This document shows positions 5,714 to 15,013 of a DNA stretch of 64,000 nt, one piece after another (within the stretch, counting starts at the first letter, position 1; the number at the start of each line of letters is the position of its first letter). This stretch comes from Acinetobacter parvus DSM 16617 = CIP 108168 (lineage in GTDB: Bacteria > Pseudomonadota > Gammaproteobacteria > Pseudomonadales > Moraxellaceae). The stretch covers positions 3,691-67,690 of the forward strand of contig NZ_KB849212.1 of assembly GCF_000368025.1 (NCBI RefSeq). Reading direction: 5' to 3'. The notes under the pieces are model-generated. The model made no database searches and was not told the DNA's origin. It saw only the letters and a program-made list of their open reading frames with translations. Both the position numbers and the translations under genes were made by a program.

Positions 5714-6943
5714 ATGAAGTTGAAAGCTTCCAATATATTGAGACAAGAACAAATCGACTTACTAATTTCTCGCGGGCTAAATTTAGTTTGGTTTCCTAAA
5801 GAATTAGAAGTGATCTATCGAGATCAATACAGAAATGAGGCTGCCCATGAGTTTCGTTATCGTGCGCCTATCATTCTAGGTTTATATTTATTTCTTAGTT
5901 TCGGTACCTATCAGGTATTACCCCCTGTTTTGCGTCTTGAATGGGGTGCGTATTACGGTTGGGTCGGTATTATCATTTTACTCGCCTGGCTACTAGCCTT
6001 TGTTCCCATCATGAATAAATGGTTTGATCATTATGTTTGTCTGGGATCAATGGGCGCTGTTGCAATTATATTCACCTTGATCAACGTATTAGAACAAGGC
6101 CAACATAATGTGCTATTTCATGCTGCCATGATGTATGCAGTCGTGATTATTTATGGCTTTGTGGGAATGCGTTTCTACACAGCCATTCTTGCTGGATGGT
6201 GTGGTGGGCTTGTGGGTTTGATCGTTAGTACATGGCTAAGTGGCTATATTGATTGGACTTTTTTAAACCGCACCTATACTTTTAGCAGCTTTTTGGGTAT
6301 GGCATTGGCATATGCCACAGACAGGCAACATCGGGAAAACTATTTACAGAATTGTATGATCGAACTTAATCGGCTGGAGCTCATACGTCAGGCACAGCAG
6401 CTTTCGGTTCTATCGCGGCAGGATGCCTTAACTGGTTTGGCCAACCGCCGTTATCTAGATGAGGTTCTTGAAAATGAATGGAAACGAGCCATTCGCCATG
6501 AAATGCCTATTACAATCATGATGATTGATATTGATTTCTTTAAACTATACAACGATACCCTGGGGCATATCCAAGGAGATCAGTGTTTAAGGCAGATTGC
6601 CATTTTATTGGGTTCAATTGCCTCTCGTAGTGGCGATCTCGCTGCCCGTTATGGTGGTGAGGAGTTTCTATTGTTATTCTCCATGACAGATAAGGATCAA
6701 GCTGTGATACAGGTACAACGGTTAATGGAGCTGGTTCGCAATATAGGAATTATTCATCCAAGAAGTCATGTTTCCGAGCATGTTACGATTAGTGTGGGGG
6801 TGGCAACAGTCACACCGCGTTTAAATGACAGTCTTTCGGAATTTATTTCTCAAGCTGACCATGCATTATATGTGGCCAAGCGTAATGGTAGAAATCAATA
6901 TTATATTTCCACTTCAGATAATGTTATTTCTGAAGCACTATAA
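5714..6943 (+). CDS. Membrane-anchored diguanylate cyclase (GGEEF, I-site present)
   Basis: A 409-residue protein that should make cyclic-di-GMP from GTP. The N-terminal half has about six hydrophobic segments (about residues 50-220), an uncharacterised membrane sensor module. The C-terminal GGDEF domain has DALTGLANRR, an active-site GGEEF (314-318) and SQADHALYVAKRNGRNQ. The inhibitory I-site RxxD is present as RSGD (305-308), exactly five residues before GGEEF, so product feedback is likely. The start is uncertain: TTG 5693, GTG 5699 and ATG 5714 are in frame; ATG 5714 is chosen. No EAL domain. Transcribed alone. Confidence 0.9.
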   Translation: MKLKASNILRQEQIDLLISRGLNLVWFPKELEVIYRDQYRNEAAHEFRYRAPIILGLYLFLSFGTYQVLPPVLRLEWGAYYGWVGIIILLAWLLAFVPIMNKWFDHYVCLGSMGAVAIIFTLINVLEQGQHNVLFHAAMMYAVVIIYGFVGMRFYTAILAGWCGGLVGLIVSTWLSGYIDWTFLNRTYTFSSFLGMALAYATDRQHRENYLQNCMIELNRLELIRQAQQLSVLSRQDALTGLANRRYLDEVLENEWKRAIRHEMPITIMMIDIDFFKLYNDTLGHIQGDQCLRQIAILLGSIASRSGDLAARYGGEEFLLLFSMTDKDQAVIQVQRLMELVRNIGIIHPRSHVSEHVTISVGVATVTPRLNDSLSEFISQADHALYVAKRNGRNQYYISTSDNVISEAL

Positions 6944-7005
6944 TTTTGTTGTTGAATTTAATAATACTTAAAAAGTTTTAAAGATATATTTAAAATACTA
7001 TTAAA

Positions 7006-7035
7006 GCCACACATAGAATGAATCATATGTGTGGC
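7006..7035. terminator. Hairpin between the convergent diguanylate cyclase and aroC genes
   Basis: GCCACACATA / TATGTGTGGC, a 10 bp stem with a 10-base loop. It lies between two convergent genes and probably serves both. Confidence 0.65.
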
Positions 7036-7052
7036 CTAATTATAAGCTTATA

Positions 7053-8144
7053 TTAAGGTTCAATTGGCTGAAATGGTGAAATCACATCTGCGTTCTGTGC
7101 GCGATGGCGTAGGAAATGATCCATTAACACAATCGCCAGCATGGCTTCGGCAATTGGCGTGGCACGCACACCCACACATGGGTCATGACGACCTTTGGTT
7201 AACACATCCGTATTTTCCCGCTCAATTGTAATGGTTTTACCAGACGTGGTAATACTTGCAGTCGGTTTTAAGGCAATTGCAACACGAATGGTTTGACCAC
7301 TTGAAATCCCACCTAAAATGCCGCCAGCATGATTGGCGAGGAAACCATCTGTAGTCAGTTCATCACGGGTTTCGTGACCAAACTGCCCTGCAACAGCAAA
7401 GCCATCACCGATTTCGACACCTTTAACGGCATTAATGCTCATCATGGCATGGGCAATATCAGCATCCAGACGATCAAAAACAGGTTCACCCCAGCCCACT
7501 GGTACTTTTTCAGCAAGAATTTCCAGTTTTGCACCACAACTGGTTCCTTGTTCACGTAATGAGGTTACAAGCTGTTCAAAACGCGGCACTGCATCAACAT
7601 CCCCACAGAAAAATGGGTTGTTCGGTACTTCCAACCAATCCAGCTTCTCAGCAACTTCATTACCAATTTGTGTGACATGGCCGCGAATATCAATACCAAA
7701 TTTTTCAGCAAGATATTTCTTGGCAATTGCACCAGCGGCAACTCGCATTGCCGTTTCACGCGCACTTGAACGGCCACCACCACGATAGTCACGGAAGCCA
7801 TATTTCTGTGTATAGGTATAATCAGCATGTCCAGGGCGGAATGTCTGCGCGATATTACCGTAGTCTTTAGATTTCTGATCTGTATTGCGAATCAACAGGC
7901 CAATCGGCGTACCTGTGGTTTTACCCTCAAAAACACCTGAAATAATTTCAACCTGATCAGGTTCTTTACGCTGGGTCGCAAACTTTGAGGTTCCTGGTTT
8001 ACGGCGATCCAGGTCCTTTTGTAAATCATCTTCGCATAGTTCCAAACCTGGTGGTACACCGTCAACAATCGCCATTAATCCAACACCGTGCGACTCGCCA
8101 CAGGTGGTTACCCGAAAAAGCTGACCAATACTGTTCCCTGCCAT
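7053..8144 (-). CDS. aroC: Chorismate synthase
   Basis: 363 residues, the usual length. It converts 5-enolpyruvylshikimate-3-phosphate to chorismate with reduced FMN, the last step of the shikimate pathway, in the cytoplasm. Family signatures are visible: the N-terminal GNSIGQLFRVTTCGESHG, then RPGHADYTYTQKYG with DYRGGGRSSARET, and the C-terminal KGRHDPCVGVRATPIAEAM. It begins 10 bases downstream of the prmB stop, so the two are probably co-transcribed, the common prmB-aroC arrangement. Confidence 0.97.
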   Translation of the reverse strand: MAGNSIGQLFRVTTCGESHGVGLMAIVDGVPPGLELCEDDLQKDLDRRKPGTSKFATQRKEPDQVEIISGVFEGKTTGTPIGLLIRNTDQKSKDYGNIAQTFRPGHADYTYTQKYGFRDYRGGGRSSARETAMRVAAGAIAKKYLAEKFGIDIRGHVTQIGNEVAEKLDWLEVPNNPFFCGDVDAVPRFEQLVTSLREQGTSCGAKLEILAEKVPVGWGEPVFDRLDADIAHAMMSINAVKGVEIGDGFAVAGQFGHETRDELTTDGFLANHAGGILGGISSGQTIRVAIALKPTASITTSGKTITIERENTDVLTKGRHDPCVGVRATPIAEAMLAIVLMDHFLRHRAQNADVISPFQPIEP

Positions 8145-8154
8145 TTTTAGCCCC

Positions 8155-9165
8155 TTAATTTTGAATGGATTGCTGGAATAGATCTTTATAACGACGGCAT
8201 TGTTCAGCAGTTAATGCAAAAATACCAGAACCACCTTTCTGGAAAGTTAACCAGTGGAAATCAACCGTGTTGAAGTTTTGACGCATTGCCCATTCAGAGT
8301 TGCCCACTTCAATCACAATCAGGCCATCCTCTGTAAGATAGTCAGCCGCCTGAGCCAGCATTTTACGAACAAGGTCCAAACCATCCTGACCCGCAGCCAA
8401 GGCTAACTCAGGTTCATGCAGGAATTCATCAGGTAAGTCCGCCATATCTTCTGCATCGACATAAGGAGGATTGCTCACGATAAGATCATATTGATTTTCA
8501 GCAGGAATTTTTGCAAATAGATCAGATTCAAGCAATGCAATTTGATATTGCTTGTTATGATGCTCTACATTGATTGAAGCGACTTCGAGAGCTTCTTTGG
8601 AAATATCGGTTGCATCCACTTCCGAGTCTGGGAAAGCATAAGCCAAGGCCACAGCAATACATCCCGAACCTGTACACATATCCAGAATACGTTGCGGCGT
8701 TTTTGCTGCTGGATTCTCAGGTAAATTATTCAAGGCTTCACGCATCTGCCCATTTTCATCCAGACAATATGGCGCAAAACGTTGTTCAATCGCCTCTGCA
8801 ATTGGTGAACGTGGAATCAGTACACGCTCATCCACATAAAAAGGTTTATTAAAGAAATATGCAAGATTCAATAAATATGAGGTCGGAACACGCTCATTAA
8901 TACGGCGTTCCAATAAACTTAAAAATTCAGCTTTTTCACTTGGTAAAAGTTTAGCATCTAGAATCTCTGCATCAGCAGACCATTCCAGTGACAATGTTTG
9001 CAAAACCAGAGCTGAACTTTCTGCAAAATAATCTTCTGTACCTTGCCCCAAATGTGCATCGTATTGGCGTAATGCGCTCACCCCAAAACGGATAAAATCC
9101 CGAATTGTTGATAAATGCTCAGACGCTTCTTGTAAATGTTCAGGGGGAATGGTTGGTCGATCCAC
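8155..9165 (-). CDS. prmB: Ribosomal protein L3 N5-glutamine methyltransferase
   Basis: A SAM-dependent class I methyltransferase that modifies a glutamine of ribosomal protein L3. It has the SAM-binding DMCTGSGCIAVALA and the NPPY motif (DLIVSNPPYVDAEDM) that contacts the target glutamine. The GTG at 9165 is chosen because GGAG lies 6 bases upstream, giving 336 residues; an in-frame TTG at 9192 adds nine residues but has no good ribosome binding site. PrmC is similar, but the N-terminal length and the prmB-aroC linkage favour PrmB. Confidence 0.92.
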   Translation of the reverse strand: MDRPTIPPEHLQEASEHLSTIRDFIRFGVSALRQYDAHLGQGTEDYFAESSALVLQTLSLEWSADAEILDAKLLPSEKAEFLSLLERRINERVPTSYLLNLAYFFNKPFYVDERVLIPRSPIAEAIEQRFAPYCLDENGQMREALNNLPENPAAKTPQRILDMCTGSGCIAVALAYAFPDSEVDATDISKEALEVASINVEHHNKQYQIALLESDLFAKIPAENQYDLIVSNPPYVDAEDMADLPDEFLHEPELALAAGQDGLDLVRKMLAQAADYLTEDGLIVIEVGNSEWAMRQNFNTVDFHWLTFQKGGSGIFALTAEQCRRYKDLFQQSIQN

Positions 9166-9315
9166 GTAGGTCTCCACAGGCAAGGATTGCAAAACGGCTT
9201 ATTCTATCGTGTTTTTCAACTATTTTTTAATGTTTCATCATTAATCCACTGAAAACAAAAAATAGATCAATTGGATTGATTAAATACTATTCAATATTTT
9301 GATTTAATGCTTTAA

Positions 9316-9334
9316 TGTACACACTATGTGTACA
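9316..9334 (+). promoter_or_regulatory. Perfect palindrome, candidate VapB/VapBC operator
   Basis: TGTACACA-CTA-TGTGTACA, 8 bp arms, ending 16 bases before the vapB start and just before its ribosome binding site. VapB antitoxins of the AbrB type repress their own operon by binding such palindromes together with VapC. Binding is inferred from position. Confidence 0.7.
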
Positions 9335-9350
9335 TACATTGGAGGCTATG

Positions 9351-9617
9351 ATGAGCACATCAATTACATCTCGTGTATTTATGAATGGCAATAGTCAAGC
9401 CGTTCGTATTCCACAAGAATTTCGTTTAAATACCAAGCGGGTAGAAATTTTTTTGAATCAGAATGGAGATTTGGTCATTCATCCTATTGCAGATTTAAAT
9501 GAAAATCGAGGTGAAGCATTATGGCAAGCCTTAAATGAATTTGATGATGACTTTGTTGAGGCTCTAGAAAAAAATCGTTTAGAGGATAACCAAGTACAAG
9601 AGCGTGATGCTTTATGA
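9351..9617 (+). CDS. vapB: VapB-type antitoxin (AbrB/SpoVT-like)
   Basis: 88 residues with the N-terminal swapped-hairpin AbrB fold typical of VapB (SRVFMNGNSQAVRIPQEFR, then VEIFLNQNGDLVIHP). The C-terminal tail is acidic and rich in Asp and Glu, suited to wrapping the toxin. GGAGG at 9341-9345 is 5 bases from the ATG at 9351; the ATG at 9348 is too close and the 9315 start lies in the operator. It overlaps vapC by 4 bases (ATGA), so the pair is translationally coupled. Confidence 0.88.
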   Translation: MSTSITSRVFMNGNSQAVRIPQEFRLNTKRVEIFLNQNGDLVIHPIADLNENRGEALWQALNEFDDDFVEALEKNRLEDNQVQERDAL

Positions 9618-10027
9618 AATATATGCTGGATACCAATATTCTGATCTATTTCATGAAGAATAAACCCCTGAGTGTGATTGAACGAGTCAATCAACTCTCA
9701 CAGGATGATGAATTGTGTATGTCATTTATCAGTTATGCGGAATTATTAAAAGGAGCCTACGGCAGTCAGCGAAAGACTGTTGTTTTAAAACAGCTTGAAA
9801 ACCTGATTCTGCGAATCCCTGTCCTTTATAGTACTCAACAACAACTTTGTGAGTACTATGCTCATCATGCACTATTACTCAAACAAGCTGGAACACCGAT
9901 TGGTAATAATGATTTATGGATTGCAAGTCATGCACTTGCCGAAAAATGTATTTTGGTGAGCAACAATTGTAAGGAATTTAATCGCATTACAGATTTAACA
10001 CTGGAAAACTGGGCTGATCCAACATGA
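9614..10027 (+). CDS. vapC: VapC-type PIN-domain ribonuclease toxin
   Basis: A 137-residue PIN-domain protein. The acidic metal-binding residues of VapC RNases are present: D6 in MLDTNILIY, E43 in ISYAELLKG and D100 in NNDLWIASHA, with a later VSNNCKEF segment. VapC toxins cleave specific RNAs, often initiator tRNA, when VapB is lost. The vapBC pair sits as an insert between prmB and the VWA gene in otherwise conserved chromosome. Confidence 0.9.
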   Translation: MKYMLDTNILIYFMKNKPLSVIERVNQLSQDDELCMSFISYAELLKGAYGSQRKTVVLKQLENLILRIPVLYSTQQQLCEYYAHHALLLKQAGTPIGNNDLWIASHALAEKCILVSNNCKEFNRITDLTLENWADPT

Positions 10028-10043
10028 ATCAGCCTTATGAAGT

Positions 10044-11231
10044 TTAACGAGATAAATATTTGGTCATATCTTCAATGCCTTTTAGTGTCATTGGATACAT
10101 ATGATTTTCAAAAATTTCTTTGATCCAGTTAATGGTCTGGGTGTAATGCCAGTAACCTTCCATTTCAGGATTTAACCAAGCGGTTTTGTCAAAATGCTGA
10201 CGTAAACGTCTAAGCCATACTTCGCCCGACTCATCATTCATATATTCAACTGAACCACCTGCCGACTTGAGTTCGTATGGTGCCATACTGGCATCACCCA
10301 CCACAATCACACGGTAATCACGTCCATAGGTATGGAATAGATCCCATGTATTCATGCGTGTTGAACTACGGCGATGGTTGTCTTTCCATACATAGTCATA
10401 AAGACAGTTATGGAAGTAGAAATATTCCAGCGTTTTGAATTCTGATTTTGCGGCGCTAAACAACTTCTCACATTCAGCGATATAAGCATCCATTGAACCA
10501 CCAACATCAAACAGCATCAACACCTTGATACGGTTACGGCGCTCAGGCACGAGTTGTACATCCAAAATACCCTGTTTGGCCGTTTCACGGATGGTACCGT
10601 CAACATCGAGTTCTTCGGCTGCACCCTGACGGGCAAACTTACGCAAACGACGCAACGCAATTTGCATCTGGCGTGTTCCCAACACTTGATCGTCATCAAG
10701 ATTCTGGTATTTGCGCTGTTCCCACACCTTTACCGCTGAACGTTTACGCCCTGGCCCACCGATGCGGACACCTTCTGGATGATCACCAAAAGCACCAAAA
10801 GGTGAAGTTCCACCTGTACCAATCATACGATTGCCACCCTGATGTTTTTTATGCTGTTCCCGCAAGCGTTCTTCCAGCATTTTCATCAGTTCTTCAAGCG
10901 AACCTGCTTTGAGTAGTTCTGCACGTTGTTCAGGAGTGAGATGTTTCTCCAATAGCTCAAGATCAAACCAGTCTTTTGGTAATTTGTGAACTTGTTTAAG
11001 TAATTCATCAAGATCAAAAGTTTCAATACCATCAAAATAGTCTTTCATGGCACGGTCAAACTTGTCAAAGAAACGCTCATCCTTGACCAAAATGGTTTTA
11101 GCCAATTGATAGAATTCTTCTTGATCTGCAAAAACCAGACCTGATGCCACCGCCTGATTGAGATCAATCAGCTCACGAGTTGTTACAGGTACACCATATT
11201 TGCGCAAGGTGTAAAACAATCGTACAAACAT
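10044..11231 (-). CDS. VWA-domain (CoxE-like) protein
   Basis: 395 residues. The first half is charged and helical; the second half has a von Willebrand A fold with a MIDAS-like DVGGSMD and further strands including VIVVGDASMAPYE. It lies 12 bases downstream of a MoxR-type AAA ATPase. MoxR/VWA pairs are thought to act as chaperone modules that mature or insert cofactors in other proteins; the client here is unknown. Cytoplasmic, with no signal peptide. Confidence 0.85.
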   Translation of the reverse strand: MFVRLFYTLRKYGVPVTTRELIDLNQAVASGLVFADQEEFYQLAKTILVKDERFFDKFDRAMKDYFDGIETFDLDELLKQVHKLPKDWFDLELLEKHLTPEQRAELLKAGSLEELMKMLEERLREQHKKHQGGNRMIGTGGTSPFGAFGDHPEGVRIGGPGRKRSAVKVWEQRKYQNLDDDQVLGTRQMQIALRRLRKFARQGAAEELDVDGTIRETAKQGILDVQLVPERRNRIKVLMLFDVGGSMDAYIAECEKLFSAAKSEFKTLEYFYFHNCLYDYVWKDNHRRSSTRMNTWDLFHTYGRDYRVIVVGDASMAPYELKSAGGSVEYMNDESGEVWLRRLRQHFDKTAWLNPEMEGYWHYTQTINWIKEIFENHMYPMTLKGIEDMTKYLSR

Positions 11232-11243
11232 TGGTAAACACTC

Positions 11244-12095
11244 TTAGCGGCGTGACATAAATGCTAAACGTTCAAGCAGTTGCACATCTTGTTCATTCTT
11301 GATTAACGCGCCATACAACGGCGGAATCGCTTTTGACTTATCGTGATTACGCAACACATCCTCAGGCATATCATCTGCCATGAGTAGGCTTAACCAGTCG
11401 ATCAATTCAGAGGTTGATGGGGGTTTCTTCAAGTTTGGAATTTCACGTAACTTAAAGAACACCTGTAGGGCTTCACTGACCAAAATATTTGAGATATTCG
11501 GGAAATGAACCGCGATGATGTCACGCATGGTGGCTTCATCTGGGAACTCAATATAGTGGAAGAAACAACGGCGTAAAAACGCGTCTGGAAGTTCTTTCTC
11601 ATTATTTGAGGTGATGATCACAATTGGACGTTGGGTCGCAGTGATGGTTTCACCTGTTTCATAGACATAGAACGACATTTTATCGAGTTCATGTAGCAAG
11701 TCATTTGGAAACTCAATATCAGCCTTGTCAATTTCATCAATCAGCAATACACAACGTTCTTCGCTGGTAAAGGCTTCCCATAATTTACCTGTTTTAATAT
11801 AGTTCTTGATGTCATAAACACGATCATCACCCAACTGACTGTCACGTAAACGTGAAACAGCGTCATATTCATACAGGCCTTGCTGGGCTTTGGTGGTTGA
11901 CTTGATATGCCAGGTAATCAGCTTTAAACCCAGACTTTCAGCCACCTGTTCTGCAAGCAAGGTTTTACCTGTGCCTGGCTCACCTTTGACCAAAAGTGGT
12001 TTTTGCAAAGCACGCGCAGCTTTTACTGCAAGTTTAAGGCTTTCAGTTGCAATATATTGATCTGTACCAGTGAAGTGTTGAGTATCAGCAGACAT
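11244..12095 (-). CDS. MoxR-family AAA+ ATPase
   Basis: 283 residues with Walker A GEPGTGKT (residues 38-45), Walker B CVLLIDEIDKAD, sensor-1-like VIITSNNEKELPDAFLRR and an arginine-finger region. This is the MoxR group of AAA+ chaperone ATPases. It pairs with the VWA protein immediately downstream on the same strand. A remodelling role is a family property; the target is not evident. Confidence 0.9.
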   Translation of the reverse strand: MSADTQHFTGTDQYIATESLKLAVKAARALQKPLLVKGEPGTGKTLLAEQVAESLGLKLITWHIKSTTKAQQGLYEYDAVSRLRDSQLGDDRVYDIKNYIKTGKLWEAFTSEERCVLLIDEIDKADIEFPNDLLHELDKMSFYVYETGETITATQRPIVIITSNNEKELPDAFLRRCFFHYIEFPDEATMRDIIAVHFPNISNILVSEALQVFFKLREIPNLKKPPSTSELIDWLSLLMADDMPEDVLRNHDKSKAIPPLYGALIKNEQDVQLLERLAFMSRR

Positions 12096-12137
12096 TTAAA
12101 CAACCTTATTTTTCTATCTTTACTTTAGTGTGAATAT

Positions 12138-12524
12138 TTAAGCGGAACGTACAGTTTTATTTGCGGAATACTTTGACCAGCAAAATCCAACCAGTAGACC
12201 TACACCAATGACAAACAGGATTAGTGACAGGTTTGACCAGATTAAAATATGCTCTTTGGTCAATATACCAAAAATCAGGCCAAAGACTGCTGGTGCTAAT
12301 GCCGAGTTTGGACCCTCGGAAATCGTAGGTGTTGCCAGAATGGCAAATACAATAATCCATAGGATTCCACCGACTGGATTGGGTAAACGCGACATCAGGC
12401 GATACCAGCACCATAATGCAATGAGTGTTCCTGTCACATAAACAATGATCGCAACATTCTCTTCAGGGAATTGATCCAGCACTGACAGGATGTTGGACCA
12501 GATCGCTGTTAAAGTTTCAAGCAC
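12138..12524 (-). CDS. Small integral membrane protein, hypothetical
   Basis: About 128 residues, mostly hydrophobic, with roughly four membrane segments (AIIVYVTGTLIALWCWY; GGILWIIVFAILATP; SALAPAVFGLIFGILT; LSLILFVIGVGLLVGFCW). The GTG at 12524 overlaps the ycgL-like stop and has GAGGG about 8 bases upstream; an ATG at 12551 gives nine more residues but lies inside the upstream gene. Probably co-transcribed with the YcgL-like gene. I do not recognise the family. Confidence 0.6.
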   Translation of the reverse strand: MLETLTAIWSNILSVLDQFPEENVAIIVYVTGTLIALWCWYRLMSRLPNPVGGILWIIVFAILATPTISEGPNSALAPAVFGLIFGILTKEHILIWSNLSLILFVIGVGLLVGFCWSKYSANKTVRSA

Positions 12525-12822
12525 CGCGCAAACCCTCTGGTTCCACCGCATTTGGATTAATTAATCCCTCAGGCGGCATCTGGATAAAAAACCCCTTGCT
12601 GTGTAGTGAGTCCAAAACATGAAGAACGTTCACACGGGCAAGCTTGCGCTCATTGTGCAGCTCCAGATGCATGACAAAAGTCGCCTTGCCAAATGCTTGC
12701 AACACGGCTTCAGGAATACCATCAAACAGATTTTCTGGTTCCTTGTCATCAGGATAGTTTGGACGAGCAATATACATATACATTTCGTCTTTTTTGCTCG
12801 ATCTATAAATATCGCAGTGCAT
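12517..12822 (-). CDS. YcgL-domain protein
   Basis: 101 residues of the YcgL family: MHCDIYRSSKKDEMYMYIAR, LFDGIPEAVLQAFGKATFVMHLEL and the C-terminal FFIQMPPEGLINP. It is a small conserved cytoplasmic protein of gammaproteobacteria without an established biochemical role, commonly next to ribonuclease D (rnd), as here. It begins 91 bases after rnd's end, on the same strand. Confidence 0.9.
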   Translation of the reverse strand: MHCDIYRSSKKDEMYMYIARPNYPDDKEPENLFDGIPEAVLQAFGKATFVMHLELHNERKLARVNVLHVLDSLHSKGFFIQMPPEGLINPNAVEPEGLRGA

Positions 12823-12913
12823 ATTTACTCACAACTCTTATCAATCAAAAACAGCATACATGAAAAAAATAACAGGTACATCAAGGAATGTTAACGCAGC
12901 AGTCGTGTTTTGT

Positions 12914-14056
12914 TTACTGGGAAATCTTCATCTGTGTGCCCAAATATTCAATATCCTGCCGCAACAGTTCAATCAATGGTCTGGTTAAGATTTCATAACG
13001 CCAGCCCAATAAATAGTTGGGTAAATCCTGCTCATCCAGATGAAAAACCACATGCTCATAAATCGCGTTCAGCCATTTTTTCCGTAGCAAGACTTCTTTG
13101 GGAATGGCTGTTTCAAGAACCACACGCTCTATTAAAATCTCTATTTGTGGTACCACTTCCTTGGAATTACTTTTTACAGGCCGAGCCATTCTTAATGGCC
13201 ACTCATTTTCAGGGGGCAAAAACTTCAATAAATCTAAAATGGTTTTACCATGTTCACGCACAATATTCGGACGTATGCCTTTCACCTGAGCAAGCTGGAA
13301 ATGATTACGTGGATTTTTCTCCACCAAATCAATCATGGTGGCATTTTTAAGGATAAAACTGCGTGGTTGATTGAGTGCCTTGGTGATTTGTTCCCGCCAG
13401 ATACTGAGTTGTTGTAACTGCATTAACTCTCTACGTGAGTGGCGGTAATTACCAATATCGGTATAAAGCGCTGCAAGTGGCGTTTCCAGTGCAATTTCTT
13501 TGGTGAGATTTTGGCAATCCTCCAATACATATTGATAGAGACCTTTCACTTTTAGGTCATTCTTCAATGCATCAGCAAGTTTGGTTAAATAAAGAACATC
13601 ATTGGCTGCATAGCTCATTTGCTCCTGAGTGAGCGGTCGAGCCAACCAGTCTGAACGTGTCTGGTCTTTCTCTATATCAATATTCAAACGAGTTTTTAAG
13701 GCATTCTGGTAGCTGACTTGTAGACCATGTCCCAAAAAAGCCATTGCCACTTGAGTATCAAAGACATTGCCAAGTGGTTTCTGGTCTGCATAGTGATAAA
13801 TCAGGTCAATATCTTCACCACAGGCATGGAAAATGTTCTGTTGTGCGTCAAATATTTTTTGCCAGAAGTGTGCCAAATCCAGTGCAGTCCCATCCAACAG
13901 GGAAACCTGACCATTCAGATTGATTTGGCACACCCCAAGTTTTGGATATAAGGTATCAACCTTAATAAACTCAGTATCAAGTGCATAGGTGGAACATTGT
14001 TCCATTTGAGTAAGGAGAACAGCTAAATCTTGTTGCTGCTGGATAAACTGAAACAT
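12914..14056 (-). CDS. rnd: Ribonuclease D
   Basis: A 380-residue 3'-5' exoribonuclease of the DEDD family that trims tRNA and small RNA 3' ends. The N-terminal exonuclease domain shows YALDTEFIKVDTLYPKLGVCQI (first D and E), the ACGEDIDLIYH region, and YAANDVLYL with the catalytic Tyr/Asp near residue 190. An HRDC domain follows (RREQ...NQPRSFILKNATMIDL). Cytoplasmic. The first gene of a minus-strand run with the YcgL-like gene. Confidence 0.93.
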   Translation of the reverse strand: MFQFIQQQQDLAVLLTQMEQCSTYALDTEFIKVDTLYPKLGVCQINLNGQVSLLDGTALDLAHFWQKIFDAQQNIFHACGEDIDLIYHYADQKPLGNVFDTQVAMAFLGHGLQVSYQNALKTRLNIDIEKDQTRSDWLARPLTQEQMSYAANDVLYLTKLADALKNDLKVKGLYQYVLEDCQNLTKEIALETPLAALYTDIGNYRHSRRELMQLQQLSIWREQITKALNQPRSFILKNATMIDLVEKNPRNHFQLAQVKGIRPNIVREHGKTILDLLKFLPPENEWPLRMARPVKSNSKEVVPQIEILIERVVLETAIPKEVLLRKKWLNAIYEHVVFHLDEQDLPNYLLGWRYEILTRPLIELLRQDIEYLGTQMKISQ

Positions 14057-14349
14057 ATTTGCTCAAGTAAAATAATAAAGAACCATTAGCAATGGCACTG
14101 CCAAATTGCAGTCATTGCTCAAGCGAAATCAAATACAAAAATAAATTTAATCAGTATTCCACATGCAAAACATAAAATTACTCCTTTTTCTATATCATCA
14201 AAAAACGAAAATCCTTTTCGCCTGTCCATAGTGCCACAAATTACAGCAAATATATCAACGATAATGTTAGACAAAATGTAAAAAATTAATTATTTGTTTA
14301 AATTAACATCATAAATTTAAAGTAGATAAAATAATAATGGATAAACATC
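14057..14349. other. AT-rich spacer between recR and rnd
   Basis: About 290 bases, very AT-rich, no gene. It must hold the rnd promoter; no unambiguous -35/-10 pair seen. Confidence 0.4.
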
Positions 14350-14946
14350 CTATTTCATCTTCATACGGTTATGTACAGCCTGACTTAGTGTATGGCTATC
14401 CACATACTCAAGTTCACCACCCTGAGGTACACCTTGAGCAATTCGGGTCATGTGAATTGGCAAATGTTTAGTTGCCTCAACCAGATAATGCGCCGTTGCC
14501 TGCCCCTCAACTGTCGCATTGGTGGCAAGAATCACCTCTTCAATTTTCCCCTCACTTAGGCGTTGAACCAGATAGGGAATTCCAATTTCCTCAGGGCCTA
14601 TCCCATCCAACGGTGACAAATGCCCACCGAGTACATGGTACTTGCCACGAAAACTGCCGCTTTGTTCAATTGCCATTACATCCGCAGGTGATTCAACCAC
14701 ACAGAGAAGTTGTTCATCCCGTTCCACAGAGGCACAAATGCCACAAATTTCGTTTTCAGTTAAGGAATGACAAATGCGGCACTCATGGATATGGCTTGAT
14801 GCCTCATGTAAGGCGTGCGATAAAGCAAATGCACCCTCACGGTTTTTCATCAGCAAATGCAATGCCATACGCTGTGCTGATTTTGGACCAACACTGGGTA
14901 AGATACGTAATGCCTGAACCAATTGTTCAAATCGTTCACTAAACAC
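14350..14946 (-). CDS. recR: Recombination protein RecR
   Basis: 198 residues, standard length. RecR works with RecF and RecO to load RecA on gapped DNA. An N-terminal helix-hairpin-helix (ILPSVGPKSAQRMALHLL) is followed by a four-cysteine zinc finger (CRICHSLTENEICGIC), a Toprim domain (CVVESPADVMAIEQSG) and the C-terminal region with IARGVPQGGELEYVD-type sequence. It lies downstream of the ybaB-type gene on the same strand, the usual ybaB-recR pairing, with a hairpin between them. Confidence 0.97.
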   Translation of the reverse strand: MFSERFEQLVQALRILPSVGPKSAQRMALHLLMKNREGAFALSHALHEASSHIHECRICHSLTENEICGICASVERDEQLLCVVESPADVMAIEQSGSFRGKYHVLGGHLSPLDGIGPEEIGIPYLVQRLSEGKIEEVILATNATVEGQATAHYLVEATKHLPIHMTRIAQGVPQGGELEYVDSHTLSQAVHNRMKMK

Positions 14947-14975
14947 AAATAGACTCGATTGTTTTACAAAAGCTT

Positions 14976-15002
14976 CTCCAGTCTTTTATAAAAAGGCTGG
15001 AG
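14976..15002 (-). terminator. Hairpin between ybaB-type gene and recR
   Basis: CTCCAGTCTTTT and AAAAGGCTGGAG pair with one G-T. On the minus strand a short T-rich stretch follows. It may attenuate read-through from the ybaB-type gene into recR. Confidence 0.5.
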
Positions 15003-15013
15003 ATTTTCTTGAA

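Noticed and set aside
7329..7788. Open frames on the plus strand inside aroC
   Set aside because: Antisense shadows of a clear chorismate synthase; same reasoning for similar frames inside nirB, nasA, uca and pyrG.
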